From positions 1 through 37,425 of IMG/VR virus record IMGVR_UViG_3300023179_000266: a stretch of 37,425 nucleotides of DNA. One strand, given 5' to 3'. Source of the DNA: a virus. A model generated the notes under the pieces. It saw only the letters and a program-made list of their open reading frames with translations, had not been told where the DNA came from and did not search any database. Below, one piece after another: positions 1-6,678 of this stretch. Every line of letters begins with the position of its first letter. Position 1 is the stretch's first letter. The translations under genes and the position numbers were made by a program.

Positions 1-76
1 CAGCATATAGCTGTATCAAGAAGTGGTACTTTGTTGCGATGTTTTTTTAATGGCAAACTTGTTAATAGCGCAACAA
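1..76. repeat. terminal overlap, left copy (identical to 37350-37425)
   Basis: The first 76 bases are identical to the last 76. The repeat lies inside a coding region whose frame continues through it, so it most likely reflects assembly of a circular or circularly permuted molecule, not a biological terminal repeat. The unit genome is 37,349 bp. Confidence 0.95.
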
Positions 77-861
77 ATACAAATTCATATATTCTGACTG
101 GTGGCGGATATGTTGGGTGGAATGGCAGCTCGGGGTATTTTACTGGATACATGGCAAACATTAGAACGGTAGCAAATGCTGTATACACCGCAGACTTCAC
201 TCCTCCCACAGCACCTCTCACCAACATCACTAACACATCCCTGCTCCTCAACTTCACCAACGCTGGTATCTACGATGCCACAAGCAAGAATGATCTGGAG
301 ACGGTGGGGTCGGCGCAAGTAAGCACGTCAATATCGGCTAAGTGGGGAACAGGGAGCATTAAATTCAACGGCAGTACGGATTATTTGCGGATGCCTGATA
401 CACCGTTGTTAACTATGGGTTCCGGTAACTTTACGATTGACGGATGGATTTATAGAGTTGGCTCAGGGGCTACGCAGATAATTTGTTGTCAGGGCGGGAA
501 TACAGGATCGTCAACGTCTTTCGGTTTTAGGCTTGACTCATCTAATAGGTTGTCAGGTTTTGTTTATTCCGGCACGACTGCTTACTTAGGAAACTCAACG
601 GCTGCGGTTTCTCAAAACCAATGGGTTTATGTAGCAATGGTTCGCAATGGAAACACCATCACGCTTTACATCAGTGGAAGCGCAGACGGAACCATATCTG
701 TAACAGGTGTAAGTATTAACGACTCTACTCAACCATTAGGCATAGGAACTTACGGCGATTTGGCTGCCGATTATTTCAACGGCTATATGCAAGATTTCAG
801 AATTACTCGGTACGCAAGAGATGTCACGGTAGTGCCAACAGCAGCGTTTCCCACCTTATGA
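1..861 (+). CDS. LamG-repeat tail protein, 3' part (continues from 36234..37425)
   Basis: This is the C-terminal 286 codons of a 658-residue protein that starts at 36234 and crosses the circular junction. Base 1 is the first base of codon 373, and the frame is continuous through the 76-bp terminal overlap. It contains the end of a second, and a complete third, concanavalin-like LamG (Laminin_G_3 type) domain. The typical pattern is visible: FTIDGWIYR, then NQWVYVAMVRNGNTITLYISG, then GYMQDFRITRYARD. Such domains bind carbohydrate in phage tail appendages, so a receptor-binding role at the tail tip is inferred. The stop overlaps the next gene as ATGA. Codons are richer in GGC and ACG than in the capsid genes, hinting at exchange of this module. 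Confidence 0.85.
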   Translation, partial: QHIAVSRSGTLLRCFFNGKLVNSATNTNSYILTGGGYVGWNGSSGYFTGYMANIRTVANAVYTADFTPPTAPLTNITNTSLLLNFTNAGIYDATSKNDLETVGSAQVSTSISAKWGTGSIKFNGSTDYLRMPDTPLLTMGSGNFTIDGWIYRVGSGATQIICCQGGNTGSSTSFGFRLDSSNRLSGFVYSGTTAYLGNSTAAVSQNQWVYVAMVRNGNTITLYISGSADGTISVTGVSINDSTQPLGIGTYGDLAADYFNGYMQDFRITRYARDVTVVPTAAFPTL

Positions 862-1196
862 GCTTAACTATGTACTGGACTAAAAACGGGTCTATCCCAT
901 CACAAGAAACCGATGGAACAGAGGGCTGGCAACAGGCTCCATCACCACCGACAGACATTCCTGAAGGCAAGGAACTTGTATGGTTGAACTGGGAATGGAT
1001 CATCCGTGACCCTAAGCCACAAGACAGAGCAGGTTACCAGTGGAATTGGCAGCACGATACAAGAAGCTGGGTAGAAGGTTCGTGGGGAACAGTTGAGGTT
1101 CCTGTCTTTGATGACCAAGCAGAGCCTACGTTGGTTATTGAGTCTCTAACATCATCACAGGTATCTGTGCTAACTAGTTCTCAAATTGTTTTATAA
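858..1196 (+). CDS. small tail-associated hypothetical protein (112 aa)
   Basis: The gene starts inside the stop of the LamG protein (ATGA), so it is probably translationally coupled to it. The product is rich in tryptophan and proline, with a central part reading LVWLNWEWIIRDPKP and QDRAGYQWNWQHDTRSW. No catalytic motif is visible. Small proteins coded directly after a phage fibre gene are often fibre chaperones or accessory tip proteins; that role is inferred from position only. Its 3' end overlaps the oppositely oriented HNH gene by 23 nt, so the insertion of that gene may have replaced the original C-terminus. Confidence 0.7.
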   Translation: MSLTMYWTKNGSIPSQETDGTEGWQQAPSPPTDIPEGKELVWLNWEWIIRDPKPQDRAGYQWNWQHDTRSWVEGSWGTVEVPVFDDQAEPTLVIESLTSSQVSVLTSSQIVL

Positions 1197-1755
1197 AGTT
1201 AGCAATAAGTTGATGTTCTTCAGCAGTACCGTCATTCTTAATACGGTTAGCTCTCCACGACATGATGATTACGTTACCTTTAACGTATCCCTTAGAGGAA
1301 TCAATCCTGTCAAAGCTAGGTGAATTATCTTGACGGTGAGCTGCATGATAGTCCAACTCAATACCTAATATCGGACAATGAGTAGGGAATGTTATGTCAG
1401 CAAACGATATATCCCATTCATGTTTGTAGTTAGATGCTTTCTTACGTCTAAACTTTTCCCTGATGGTTTGATAAAAGTCTTCATAGCGTACAGCAGACTC
1501 TTCAGGGAAATGACCCCACTTGTCTTTATAAAGTAATCGTTTACGGACAGCAGCGGCTTGTCCTGGTAGTTGTTCTGATGTCAGCCTACCACTATTAACT
1601 AACTTCATAAACAGTTGATTAACACGTTGTCTACTAACTTTACCTAACTGCTCTCTGATTTCTTCAGTGGTTTTTCCTTCCAACACTGAACGATAAACAA
1701 GATCAATACGTTCCTGTGGTGTTAAGTTAGTTTTAGCAAAGTGTAATGATTTCAT
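1174..1755 (-). CDS. HNH / endonuclease VII-like nuclease with N-terminal HTH
   Basis: A 193-residue protein read against the late genes. An N-terminal helix-turn-helix-like region (TTEEIREQLGKVSRQRVNQL) is followed by a C-terminal nuclease signature: CPILGIELDY, then SPSFDRIDSSKGYVKGNV, then WRANRIKNDGT. This resembles free-standing HNH/Endo VII-type phage endonucleases, which cut DNA at specific sites and can promote their own spread. The ATG at 1755 is preferred over an in-frame start 48 nt upstream because GGGAGA lies just before it. It has its own -35/-10 (1775-1803). Placement against the flow of late transcription suggests a mobile insertion. Confidence 0.8.
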   Translation of the reverse strand: MKSLHFAKTNLTPQERIDLVYRSVLEGKTTEEIREQLGKVSRQRVNQLFMKLVNSGRLTSEQLPGQAAAVRKRLLYKDKWGHFPEESAVRYEDFYQTIREKFRRKKASNYKHEWDISFADITFPTHCPILGIELDYHAAHRQDNSPSFDRIDSSKGYVKGNVIIMSWRANRIKNDGTAEEHQLIANFIKQFEN

Positions 1756-1774
1756 AGAGTCTCCCGAAATAACT

Positions 1775-1803
1775 ATGGTAACACGGATAACCAACATAGT
1801 CAA
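1775..1803 (-). promoter_or_regulatory. sigma70-like promoter of the HNH gene
   Basis: Read on the minus strand: -35 TTGACT (1798-1803), 17-bp spacer, -10 TACCAT (1775-1780). The start is expected near 1768, about 13 bases before the ATG at 1755. It overlaps the divergent + strand promoter element by seven bases, so the two may compete. Confidence 0.5.
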
Positions 1804-1838
1804 GAGACTTTACAACAATATTTCAAGTGTGGTAAAAT
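1797..1838 (+). promoter_or_regulatory. late-arm promoter with repeated 25-bp core (copy A)
   Basis: The block TAGTCAAGAG-A-CTTTACAACAATAT at 1797-1821 matches 24 of 25 bases at 30082-30106. It contains a -35 TTTACA (1809-1814), then 18 bp, then a -10 TAAAAT (1833-1838). Initiation is expected at about 1845-1846, the A of the next ATG. The conserved bases upstream of the -35 suggest an activator site. No biochemical evidence. Confidence 0.6.
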
Positions 1839-1845
1839 AACAACA

Positions 1846-2091
1846 ATGGATACTATCAAGTTAACACAGTACTACGAAGAGCGCTTTGATCTCATGAGCC
1901 ATCCTGGATGGAAAACTCTGATTGAAGATGCTAAAGAGTACAGAGATGCAGTAGCGGACATAACCACCATCAATGATGGAGAAGAGCTACAGCAACGTAA
2001 AGGTCAACTAAAAGCATTAGATTGGCTCCTGACAATGAAAGAAGTCTGGGAAAAAGCCTATGAGGATTTAACTAATGAGATTACTGAATGA
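1846..2091 (+). CDS. hypothetical acidic protein (81 aa), probable leaderless start
   Basis: First gene downstream of promoter copy A and first of the head-assembly segment. The product is helical and acidic (WKTLIEDAKEYRDAVADI) with a C-terminal KALDWLLTMKEVWEKAYEDL stretch. No enzyme motif is seen. It overlaps the zinc-ribbon gene by 17 nt. There is no Shine-Dalgarno sequence; the ATG lies 7 nt after the -10, so translation may start at the 5' end of the RNA. Position before the scaffold gene suggests a head-assembly role, not proven. Confidence 0.75.
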   Translation: MDTIKLTQYYEERFDLMSHPGWKTLIEDAKEYRDAVADITTINDGEELQQRKGQLKALDWLLTMKEVWEKAYEDLTNEITE

Positions 2092-2314
2092 TTTTGAATG
2101 CGATAACGGGCATGTAAGCGAACATATTACTGATCGTTATCAACTAAGTGTGCAATGCCCACACTGTGATTTGTCAGCTAAACGTCTATTAGCAGCACCG
2201 AGAAGTAAATTAGAAGGTATCACTGGTGCTTTTCCTTCTGCTTACGACAAATGGGCTAAGGTTCACGAACAGGCAGCTAAAGCAGCACAATCTAAGTCCT
2301 ACTACAAGGGATAA
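2075..2314 (+). CDS. FmdB-like zinc-ribbon protein (79 aa)
   Basis: The N-terminal half carries a small zinc-ribbon pattern: CDNGH (Cys9, His13) and CPHC (Cys28 and Cys31), spaced as in FmdB-type ribbons. The C-terminal half is a basic tail with SAYDKWAKVHEQAAKAAQSK. Similar small ribbons sit next to scaffold or capsid genes in many aquatic podoviruses; their function is not known. The start overlaps the preceding gene by 17 nt. Confidence 0.75.
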   Translation: MRLLNDFECDNGHVSEHITDRYQLSVQCPHCDLSAKRLLAAPRSKLEGITGAFPSAYDKWAKVHEQAAKAAQSKSYYKG

Positions 2315-2353
2315 CTTAGATTCTTTTTTAATTCCTAACAATTGGGTTATCCC
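2308..2353 (+). promoter_or_regulatory. inverted repeat in the leader of the scaffold gene
   Basis: GGGATAAC (2308-2315) and GTTATCCC (2346-2353) are exact 8-bp inverted arms separated by 30 nt that include a six-T run. In RNA they could form a stem just upstream of the scaffold ribosome-binding site (AGGAG), possibly regulating it. There is no T-run after the stem, so it is not a classical terminator. Confidence 0.35.
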
Positions 2354-2367
2354 GACTAGGAGAACAG

Positions 2368-3144
2368 ATGGCTAATTTTGTAGATTCTTTAGATGAAGAC
2401 ACCACTAACGATGAGTTTCAAGCAGAAGCAGTAAAGGCTGAAGCACCAACACAGGAACCTGTGATCCCTGAGAAGTATAAGGGTAAATCATTAGATGACA
2501 TCATTAGGATGCACCAAGAGGCTGAAAAGTTAATTGGTCGTCAAGCACAAGAAGTTGGTGAAGTTCGTAAGTTAGCGGATGAACTAATCAAGAGGCAAAT
2601 CACACCGCAGGAAACTGCACATAAAACCATCGAAGATGATACTGACTTTTTTGCCGATCCTGTTAAGGCAGTACATAAAGCAGTAGAAACACATCCAGCA
2701 GTGCTTCAAGCTCAACAGGCTGCAGCACAGATGGCAAGGATGCAAACAGCAAACAGGCTCGCTCAAACTCATCCAGATTACTCAGACATCTCTTCTGATC
2801 CTGAGTTCGCTGAATGGGTTAAGTCTTCACCAGTTCGTCAAAGGTTATACATAGAAGCTAACAATCAGTTTGATTTTGATTCAGCTAATGAGTTGTTAAC
2901 TAACTTCAAAGCATTGAAGAGAGCTAAGCAGGAAACTGTACAGCAAGCAGCACAGCAGTTAGAAGATCAAAGAGAACGAACATTGAAAGCAGCTACTGTA
3001 TCTATTGATGGCGCTACAGGTGAGCAGAGCAAGAAAATTTATCGTCGTCAAGACCTTATTCGGCTTCAATTAACTGACCCTGATCGCTATATGGCTTTAC
3101 AAGATGACATCATGTTAGCTTACAGTGAAGGTAGGGTTCGATAA
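2368..3144 (+). CDS. capsid scaffolding protein
   Basis: A 258-residue hydrophilic, strongly helical protein directly before the major capsid gene. It has an acidic N-terminus (DSLDEDTTNDEFQAEA), the motif IPEKYKGKSLDDIIRMHQEA typical of podovirus scaffolds, and a long Gln/Ala-rich helix (QQAAQQLEDQRERTLKAAT). The basic, Arg-rich C-terminus would contact the coat. Scaffolds direct procapsid assembly and leave before or during packaging. The start has AGGAGAACAG upstream. The assignment rests on order and composition. Confidence 0.85.
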   Translation: MANFVDSLDEDTTNDEFQAEAVKAEAPTQEPVIPEKYKGKSLDDIIRMHQEAEKLIGRQAQEVGEVRKLADELIKRQITPQETAHKTIEDDTDFFADPVKAVHKAVETHPAVLQAQQAAAQMARMQTANRLAQTHPDYSDISSDPEFAEWVKSSPVRQRLYIEANNQFDFDSANELLTNFKALKRAKQETVQQAAQQLEDQRERTLKAATVSIDGATGEQSKKIYRRQDLIRLQLTDPDRYMALQDDIMLAYSEGRVR

Positions 3145-3168
3145 CCTAAACTTAAAGGAAACTTAAAA

Positions 3169-4143
3169 ATGGCAGCAGTAGCATATCCTGGAGGAAGTAC
3201 CTCCATTGTAAACAAGACCAACGCAGATAAATTTATCCCTGAGATTTGGTCAGATGAAATAATCGCAGCCTACAAGAAGAACCTTGTTATGGCTAACCTC
3301 GTCAACAAAATGACGATGCGTGGTAAGAAAGGTGATGTTCTTCATATTCCTAGCCCTACTCGTGGTGCAGCGGTTGCTAAGGCAGCTAACACTGCTGTTA
3401 CGATTCAGGCTAACGTTGAATCTGAAGTTCAGGTCAACATCAACAAGCATTATGAGTACTCACGCCTTATCGAAGACATCGTTGAAGTACAGGCACTGTC
3501 ATCGCTTCGCCGTTTCTACACTGAAGATGCTGGTTACGCTCTTGCTACTCAGGTAGACAGCGATCTTATTCAGATTGGTCGTCTGTTCAACGGTTCTCAT
3601 GCTGCTGGCGCTACTGGCGACTACAGTGTTGCTGGTACAACCACTGCCTACATTGGTGGTGATGGTACTACTGCATTCGTAGGCGGTGCTGGTGCTGGTA
3701 ACGCAACTGCATTGACTGATGCTGCTATTCGTCGCACTATTCAGCGCCTTGATGATGCTAACGTACCTCAAGATAGTCGTTACTTTGTTATTCCTCCTGT
3801 TGCTCGTAACACCATGATGGGTCTTGCTCGTTTCACTGAGCAGGCATTTGTCGGTGAGCAAGGTGGTAACAACACCATCCGTAACGGTCAGATTGGTGAT
3901 GTATACGGTGTTAAGGTATTTGTTTCTAGCAATGCTGACACTGCATACGCTTCTTCTGGTACTGCTCCTCGTGCTTGCCTGATGTTCCACAAAGACGCTT
4001 TAGTCCTTGCAGAGCAGATGGCTGTTCGCTCACAGGCTCAGTACAAACAAGAGTATCTGGCTACGCTGTACACTGCTGATACACTGTACGGTGTTGCAGA
4101 GCTTCGCAACGATGCTGGTATTGCTTTGATCATTCCTAGCTAA
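3169..4143 (+). CDS. major capsid protein
   Basis: A 324-residue protein with the features of HK97-fold coat proteins of aquatic T7-like phages: IPEIWSDEIIAAYKKNLVMANLV near the N-terminus, then GDVLHIPSPTRGAAV, YEYSRLIEDIVEVQA, and a C-terminal half with VIPPVARNTMM and IGDVYGVKVFVSSN. Codons are strongly biased to GCT, GGT, CGT and AAC, more than in neighbouring genes, as expected for the most abundant virion protein. It is preceded by AAGGAAAC and followed by a strong terminator hairpin (4156-4184). Confidence 0.93.
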   Translation: MAAVAYPGGSTSIVNKTNADKFIPEIWSDEIIAAYKKNLVMANLVNKMTMRGKKGDVLHIPSPTRGAAVAKAANTAVTIQANVESEVQVNINKHYEYSRLIEDIVEVQALSSLRRFYTEDAGYALATQVDSDLIQIGRLFNGSHAAGATGDYSVAGTTTAYIGGDGTTAFVGGAGAGNATALTDAAIRRTIQRLDDANVPQDSRYFVIPPVARNTMMGLARFTEQAFVGEQGGNNTIRNGQIGDVYGVKVFVSSNADTAYASSGTAPRACLMFHKDALVLAEQMAVRSQAQYKQEYLATLYTADTLYGVAELRNDAGIALIIPS

Positions 4144-4155
4144 TACAAGCACTAT

Positions 4156-4184
4156 AGAGAGGCTGCTTCGGCAGCTTCTCTTTT
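4156..4184 (+). terminator. intrinsic terminator after the capsid gene
   Basis: The arms AGAGAGGCTGC (4156-4166) and GCAGCTTCTCT (4171-4181) pair over 11 bp with one G-U, capped by a TTCG tetraloop and followed by a short T run. A very stable hairpin right after the capsid gene would end most transcripts there or protect the mRNA 3' end. Confidence 0.8.
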
Positions 4185-4197
4185 ATAAGGGGTTACT

Positions 4198-4362
4198 ATG
4201 GTCACTTTTAGATGTATATGGTCAAACAACTTAATGAATGTTGAATATGACTTTGATATTGCTGAGATGAGAAAACATCCTGATTACGAAGAAGTAAAAG
4301 AAGAGCAACCAAAACAAGAAACTAACAAACAAAAGGTTACTAAGAACACTAAAGAGGGTTGA
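4198..4362 (+). CDS. small capsid-linked hypothetical protein (54 aa)
   Basis: The ORF begins [20 protein letters not shown] and continues with [16 protein letters not shown], then a Lys-rich tail. Small proteins with a DI..M..HP.Y.EV core are commonly found directly after the coat gene in aquatic podoviruses; function unknown. RBS AAGGGG lies 6 nt before the ATG. It ends 1 nt before the next gene. Its stop region (GAGGGTTGAC) supplies the ribosome-binding site of the glycine-rich gene. Confidence 0.75.
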   Translation: MVTFRCIWSNNLMNVEYDFDIAEMRKHPDYEEVKEEQPKQETNKQKVTKNTKEG

Positions 4363-4363
4363 C

Positions 4364-5539
4364 ATGGCGCTTAAGATCAAAGGATCTTCTACTGCTGGTG
4401 CAGTACCAACAACGTTAGAAAATAGACAACTAGCTGTTAACACAACAGATAAGAAACTGTTTGTTGGTGATGGCACTAACGTTCAAACACTAACAGGTAC
4501 GATAGCATCACAGGATGCCAACAATGTAAACATCACTGGTGGTACGATTGCTAACGTATCACTACAGAATATCATCCCTGTATCATCTAACGTTAGCTTC
4601 CAAGAATTCACTGCTTCCGGTACTTGGACTAAACCAGGTAACGCCACCTTTGTCATGGTTGAATGTTGGGGTGCTGGTGGAGGAGGTGGTAGTGGTAAAA
4701 GAAACAATTCGATTTCTTGTGGAGGAGGTGGAGGTGGAGGAGGCGCATTAGTAAAATTTATGTTTAGAGCGTCTGATTTGCCTTCGACTGTGTCAGTTAC
4801 CGTAGGCGCTGGTGGCACAGGTGGAGCTGCTGTAACAGTAGATAGTACGAATGGGAACAACGGTACGACAGGAGGCAACACATCGTTCGGTTCTTACTTA
4901 ACAGGATACGGCGGTAGCGGTGGAGGTGGTGGTGAGACTTATACAGGATACGGCGGTGGCGGTGGTGGTAGCGGTAGCGCCGGTAGTTTGTCCATTATTG
5001 GTGGCAATGGCGGTTATCCTACTGGATCAATGGGAGGAACAGCTTCAGTTGGTGGTCAGTCTAACACTAGTGGCGGTGGTGGAGGTAGTTCCACTTATGG
5101 TTCTGGAAACACTGAATGGGGCGGTGCTGGTGGAGGTCCTGTTAGTTCAAATGCTGGTTATCCTATAGCTTATGCAGGTGGATCATCAATATACGGAGGA
5201 GCCGCTGGAGGTGCTGGAGGTTCTGTTAGTAACTACACAGGTAGCACAGTAGTATATTCATCAAGTGCTGGTGGAGCCCCTAATTCCTTTGTAGCAGGCG
5301 GTGGTGGAGCAGCTGGTACTACAGGTGCTAATGGACAAGATGGTGTTCAAAACAGTGTTAGAAAAAGTGGTTCCGGCGGTGGCGGTGGTGGCGCAAGTCT
5401 TGCAGCAGTAGCAGGTACGGGTGGAGCTGGCGGCACAGGTGGTGGAGGTGGAGGAGGAGGAGGTGCTTCACAAAATGGTTACAACTCCGGTGCTGGTGGC
5501 AATGGCGGTAACGGTATCTGCCGTGTCTATACTTGGTAA
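4364..5539 (+). CDS. glycine-rich tail adhesin
   Basis: A 391-residue protein. Residues 1-45 ([14 protein letters not shown] and [13 protein letters not shown]) match the small N-terminal attachment module seen in many phage fibre and tropism-determinant proteins. Residues about 80-100 ([19 protein letters not shown]) begin a glycine-rich domain with many runs of 4-9 Gly separated by Ser, Thr and Tyr, ending [14 protein letters not shown]. This resembles polyglycine-II adhesins such as T-even gp38-type tip proteins, where exposed loops decide receptor choice. A role in host recognition is inferred. GGT/GGC/GGA repeats make the gene prone to slippage and recombination. Confidence 0.8.
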   Translation: MALKIKGSSTAGAVPTTLENRQLAVNTTDKKLFVGDGTNVQTLTGTIASQDANNVNITGGTIANVSLQNIIPVSSNVSFQEFTASGTWTKPGNATFVMVECWGAGGGGGSGKRNNSISCGGGGGGGGALVKFMFRASDLPSTVSVTVGAGGTGGAAVTVDSTNGNNGTTGGNTSFGSYLTGYGGSGGGGGETYTGYGGGGGGSGSAGSLSIIGGNGGYPTGSMGGTASVGGQSNTSGGGGGSSTYGSGNTEWGGAGGGPVSSNAGYPIAYAGGSSIYGGAAGGAGGSVSNYTGSTVVYSSSAGGAPNSFVAGGGGAAGTTGANGQDGVQNSVRKSGSGGGGGGASLAAVAGTGGAGGTGGGGGGGGGASQNGYNSGAGGNGGNGICRVYTW

Positions 5540-5548
5540 GGTGATGCT

Positions 5549-5791
5549 ATGAGATGGGCAATCATTAAAGATCATGTCGTTGACAATGTAGCGTTAGCTG
5601 ATGAAGCATACGCAGTACAGCAAGGATGGATTCCTTGTCCGGACTTCGCAGGACCAGGATGGGGTTATGTTGATGGTACGTTTACAGAGCCTTTGCCGGT
5701 AACAATTACAGAACCACAAACACCCACTAAAGAAGACCTGTTAGCTCAATTACAAGTAATACAACAGCAGATACAGTCGTTAGGAAACTAA
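5549..5791 (+). CDS. tail fibre accessory protein (80 aa)
   Basis: Begins MRWAIIKDHVVDNVALADE and contains GWIPCPDFAGPGWGYVDGTF, the pattern of small proteins coded after phage fibre genes (unknown residue at N-terminus, then W/G-rich strand, then Gln-rich helix QLQVIQQQIQSLG). A chaperone or minor tip role for the glycine-rich adhesin is inferred from position. Ends 1 nt before the next start. Confidence 0.65.
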   Translation: MRWAIIKDHVVDNVALADEAYAVQQGWIPCPDFAGPGWGYVDGTFTEPLPVTITEPQTPTKEDLLAQLQVIQQQIQSLGN

Positions 5792-5792
5792 C

Positions 5793-5996
5793 ATGGCACT
5801 GCAAGCTGATGAACATGTAAAGCAGTTAGGTGATGCTTTATCAATTATCACTGTTGTAGGTACACTAACAGAGCTAATCCCTGCCATAGCAGCTATCTTA
5901 ACTATCATATGGACTGCTATACGGATATGGGAAACAGATACAGTACAACGTATGTTTGGAAAGAAGGAGAACACAAATGCCGACAGTAGGGACTAA
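5793..5996 (+). CDS. small membrane protein, holin candidate (67 aa)
   Basis: A short protein with a polar N-terminus (ALQADEHVKQLGDAL), one long hydrophobic segment at about residues 17-45 (SIITVVGTLTELIPAIAAIL then TIIWTAIRIW), and a charged tail (RMFGKKENTNADSRD). This fits a small single-span (class II/III-like) holin or a membrane-anchoring virion protein. A second holin candidate lies beside the endolysin (14913), so which one triggers lysis is open. It overlaps the next gene by 20 nt. Confidence 0.65.
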   Translation: MALQADEHVKQLGDALSIITVVGTLTELIPAIAAILTIIWTAIRIWETDTVQRMFGKKENTNADSRD

Positions 5997-6129
5997 GAAG
6001 TTTCCATACACTGCTAAAGGAAAGAAACAAGCGGAAGAGTATGCGTCAAAGACAGCAAAGAAGATGCATGAAAAAAAAGAATCTAAAGCAATGAAGGCTA
6101 AAGAACGTAAGATGGGTTATCCGTCATGA
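5977..6129 (+). CDS. small basic protein, MPTVGTKKFPYT type (50 aa)
   Basis: A 50-codon ORF with AAGGAG seven bases before the ATG. Sequence begins MPTVGTKKFPYTAKGKKQ and is lysine-rich throughout. Proteins with this GxKKFPYTxxGK start occur widely in podoviruses next to tail-tube genes; role unknown. First of a run of four short, highly basic genes joined by 4-nt ATGA overlaps, so translation is probably coupled. Confidence 0.75.
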   Translation: MPTVGTKKFPYTAKGKKQAEEYASKTAKKMHEKKESKAMKAKERKMGYPS

Positions 6130-6281
6130 AGAAGAACCCTGCTAAGGTAGGTAAAGTTATGAGAGAGTACAAAGAAGGTACTCTACACAGTGGTAAGAAA
6201 GGACCACTAGTTAAGTCTCGCGAACAAGCAGTTGCTATTGCGTTGTCAGAGGCTGGTATGGCTAAGAAGAAAAAGAAATGA
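6126..6281 (+). CDS. DUF6496-like small basic protein (51 aa)
   Basis: Contains VMREYKEGTLHSGKKGPLVK followed by SREQAVAIALSEAGMAKKKK, which matches my memory of the DUF6496 signature found in phages and some bacteria. Very basic, hence possibly DNA-binding or packaged, but no function is established. Starts within the stop of the gene before (ATGA) and ends in the same way. Confidence 0.75.
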   Translation: MKKNPAKVGKVMREYKEGTLHSGKKGPLVKSREQAVAIALSEAGMAKKKKK

Positions 6282-6424
6282 AACAAGGTTTATACGCCAA
6301 CATTCATGCTAAACGTAAGCGTATTGCTGAAGGTTCTTCTGAAAAGATGAGAAAGCCTGGAAGCAAGGGTGCTCCTACTAACAAAGATTTTAAGGAGGCA
6401 GCTAAAACTGCTAAGAAGAAATGA
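6278..6424 (+). CDS. small basic protein, LYANIHAKRKRI type (48 aa)
   Basis: Sequence begins MKQGLYANIHAKRKRIAEGS and continues SEKMRKPGSKGAPTNKDF, with an AAKTAKKK end. This is a recurrent, uncharacterised phage protein usually found beside the DUF6496-like gene. Third of four overlapping genes; both junctions are ATGA. The lysine/arginine load suggests nucleic-acid contact, which is inference only. Confidence 0.75.
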   Translation: MKQGLYANIHAKRKRIAEGSSEKMRKPGSKGAPTNKDFKEAAKTAKKK

Positions 6425-6678
6425 AAGATTCTAGGTTAGCAAGAGCGGGAGTGTCTGGATATAATCAACCTAAAAGAACACCAGACCATCCTACCAAAAG
6501 CCATATTGTTGTAGCAAAGGACGGTGATCAAGTTAAGACGATTCGTTTCGGTCAACAAGGCGTTAAAGGTTCTCCTGAGGGTACTGCAAGGAATAAATCA
6601 TTTAAGGCTCGTCATGCAGCAAACATAGAAAAAGGTAAGATGTCTGCTGCGTACTGGGCTGATAAGGTGAAATGGTGA
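6421..6678 (+). CDS. conserved small basic phage protein (85 aa)
   Basis: Recognisable core: LARAGVSGYNQPKRTPDHPT, then KSHIVVAKDGDQVKTIRFGQ, then KARHAANIEKGKMSAAYWAD. The same core occurs in many aquatic phages beside tail genes; function is unknown. The last of the four overlapping basic genes. Its stop (TGA 6676-6678) overlaps the start chosen for the tail tube gene by one base. Confidence 0.8.
   Translation: MKDSRLARAGVSGYNQPKRTPDHPTKSHIVVAKDGDQVKTIRFGQQGVKGSPEGTARNKSFKARHAANIEKGKMSAAYWADKVKW

Noticed and set aside
1-76. 76-bp terminal repeat as a biological DTR or att site
   Set aside because: It lies within one open frame that continues across it; no integrase is coded; an assembly overlap explains it.
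3499-3990. Minus-strand ORF antisense to the capsid gene
   Set aside because: An artefact of strongly biased GCT/GGT/CGT codons in the capsid gene; no RBS.
4483-4881. Minus-strand proline-rich ORF opposite the Gly-rich adhesin
   Set aside because: Poly-Pro is the complement of poly-Gly codons; shadow frame.
4680-5500. GGTGGT-rich repeats considered as a CRISPR-like or satellite array
   Set aside because: They are codons for glycine within one continuous ORF, with no regular spacer-repeat structure.
5793-6678. Toxin-antitoxin pair among the tiny genes
   Set aside because: The proteins match small conserved phage virion-region proteins; no toxin fold or autoregulatory promoter is seen.
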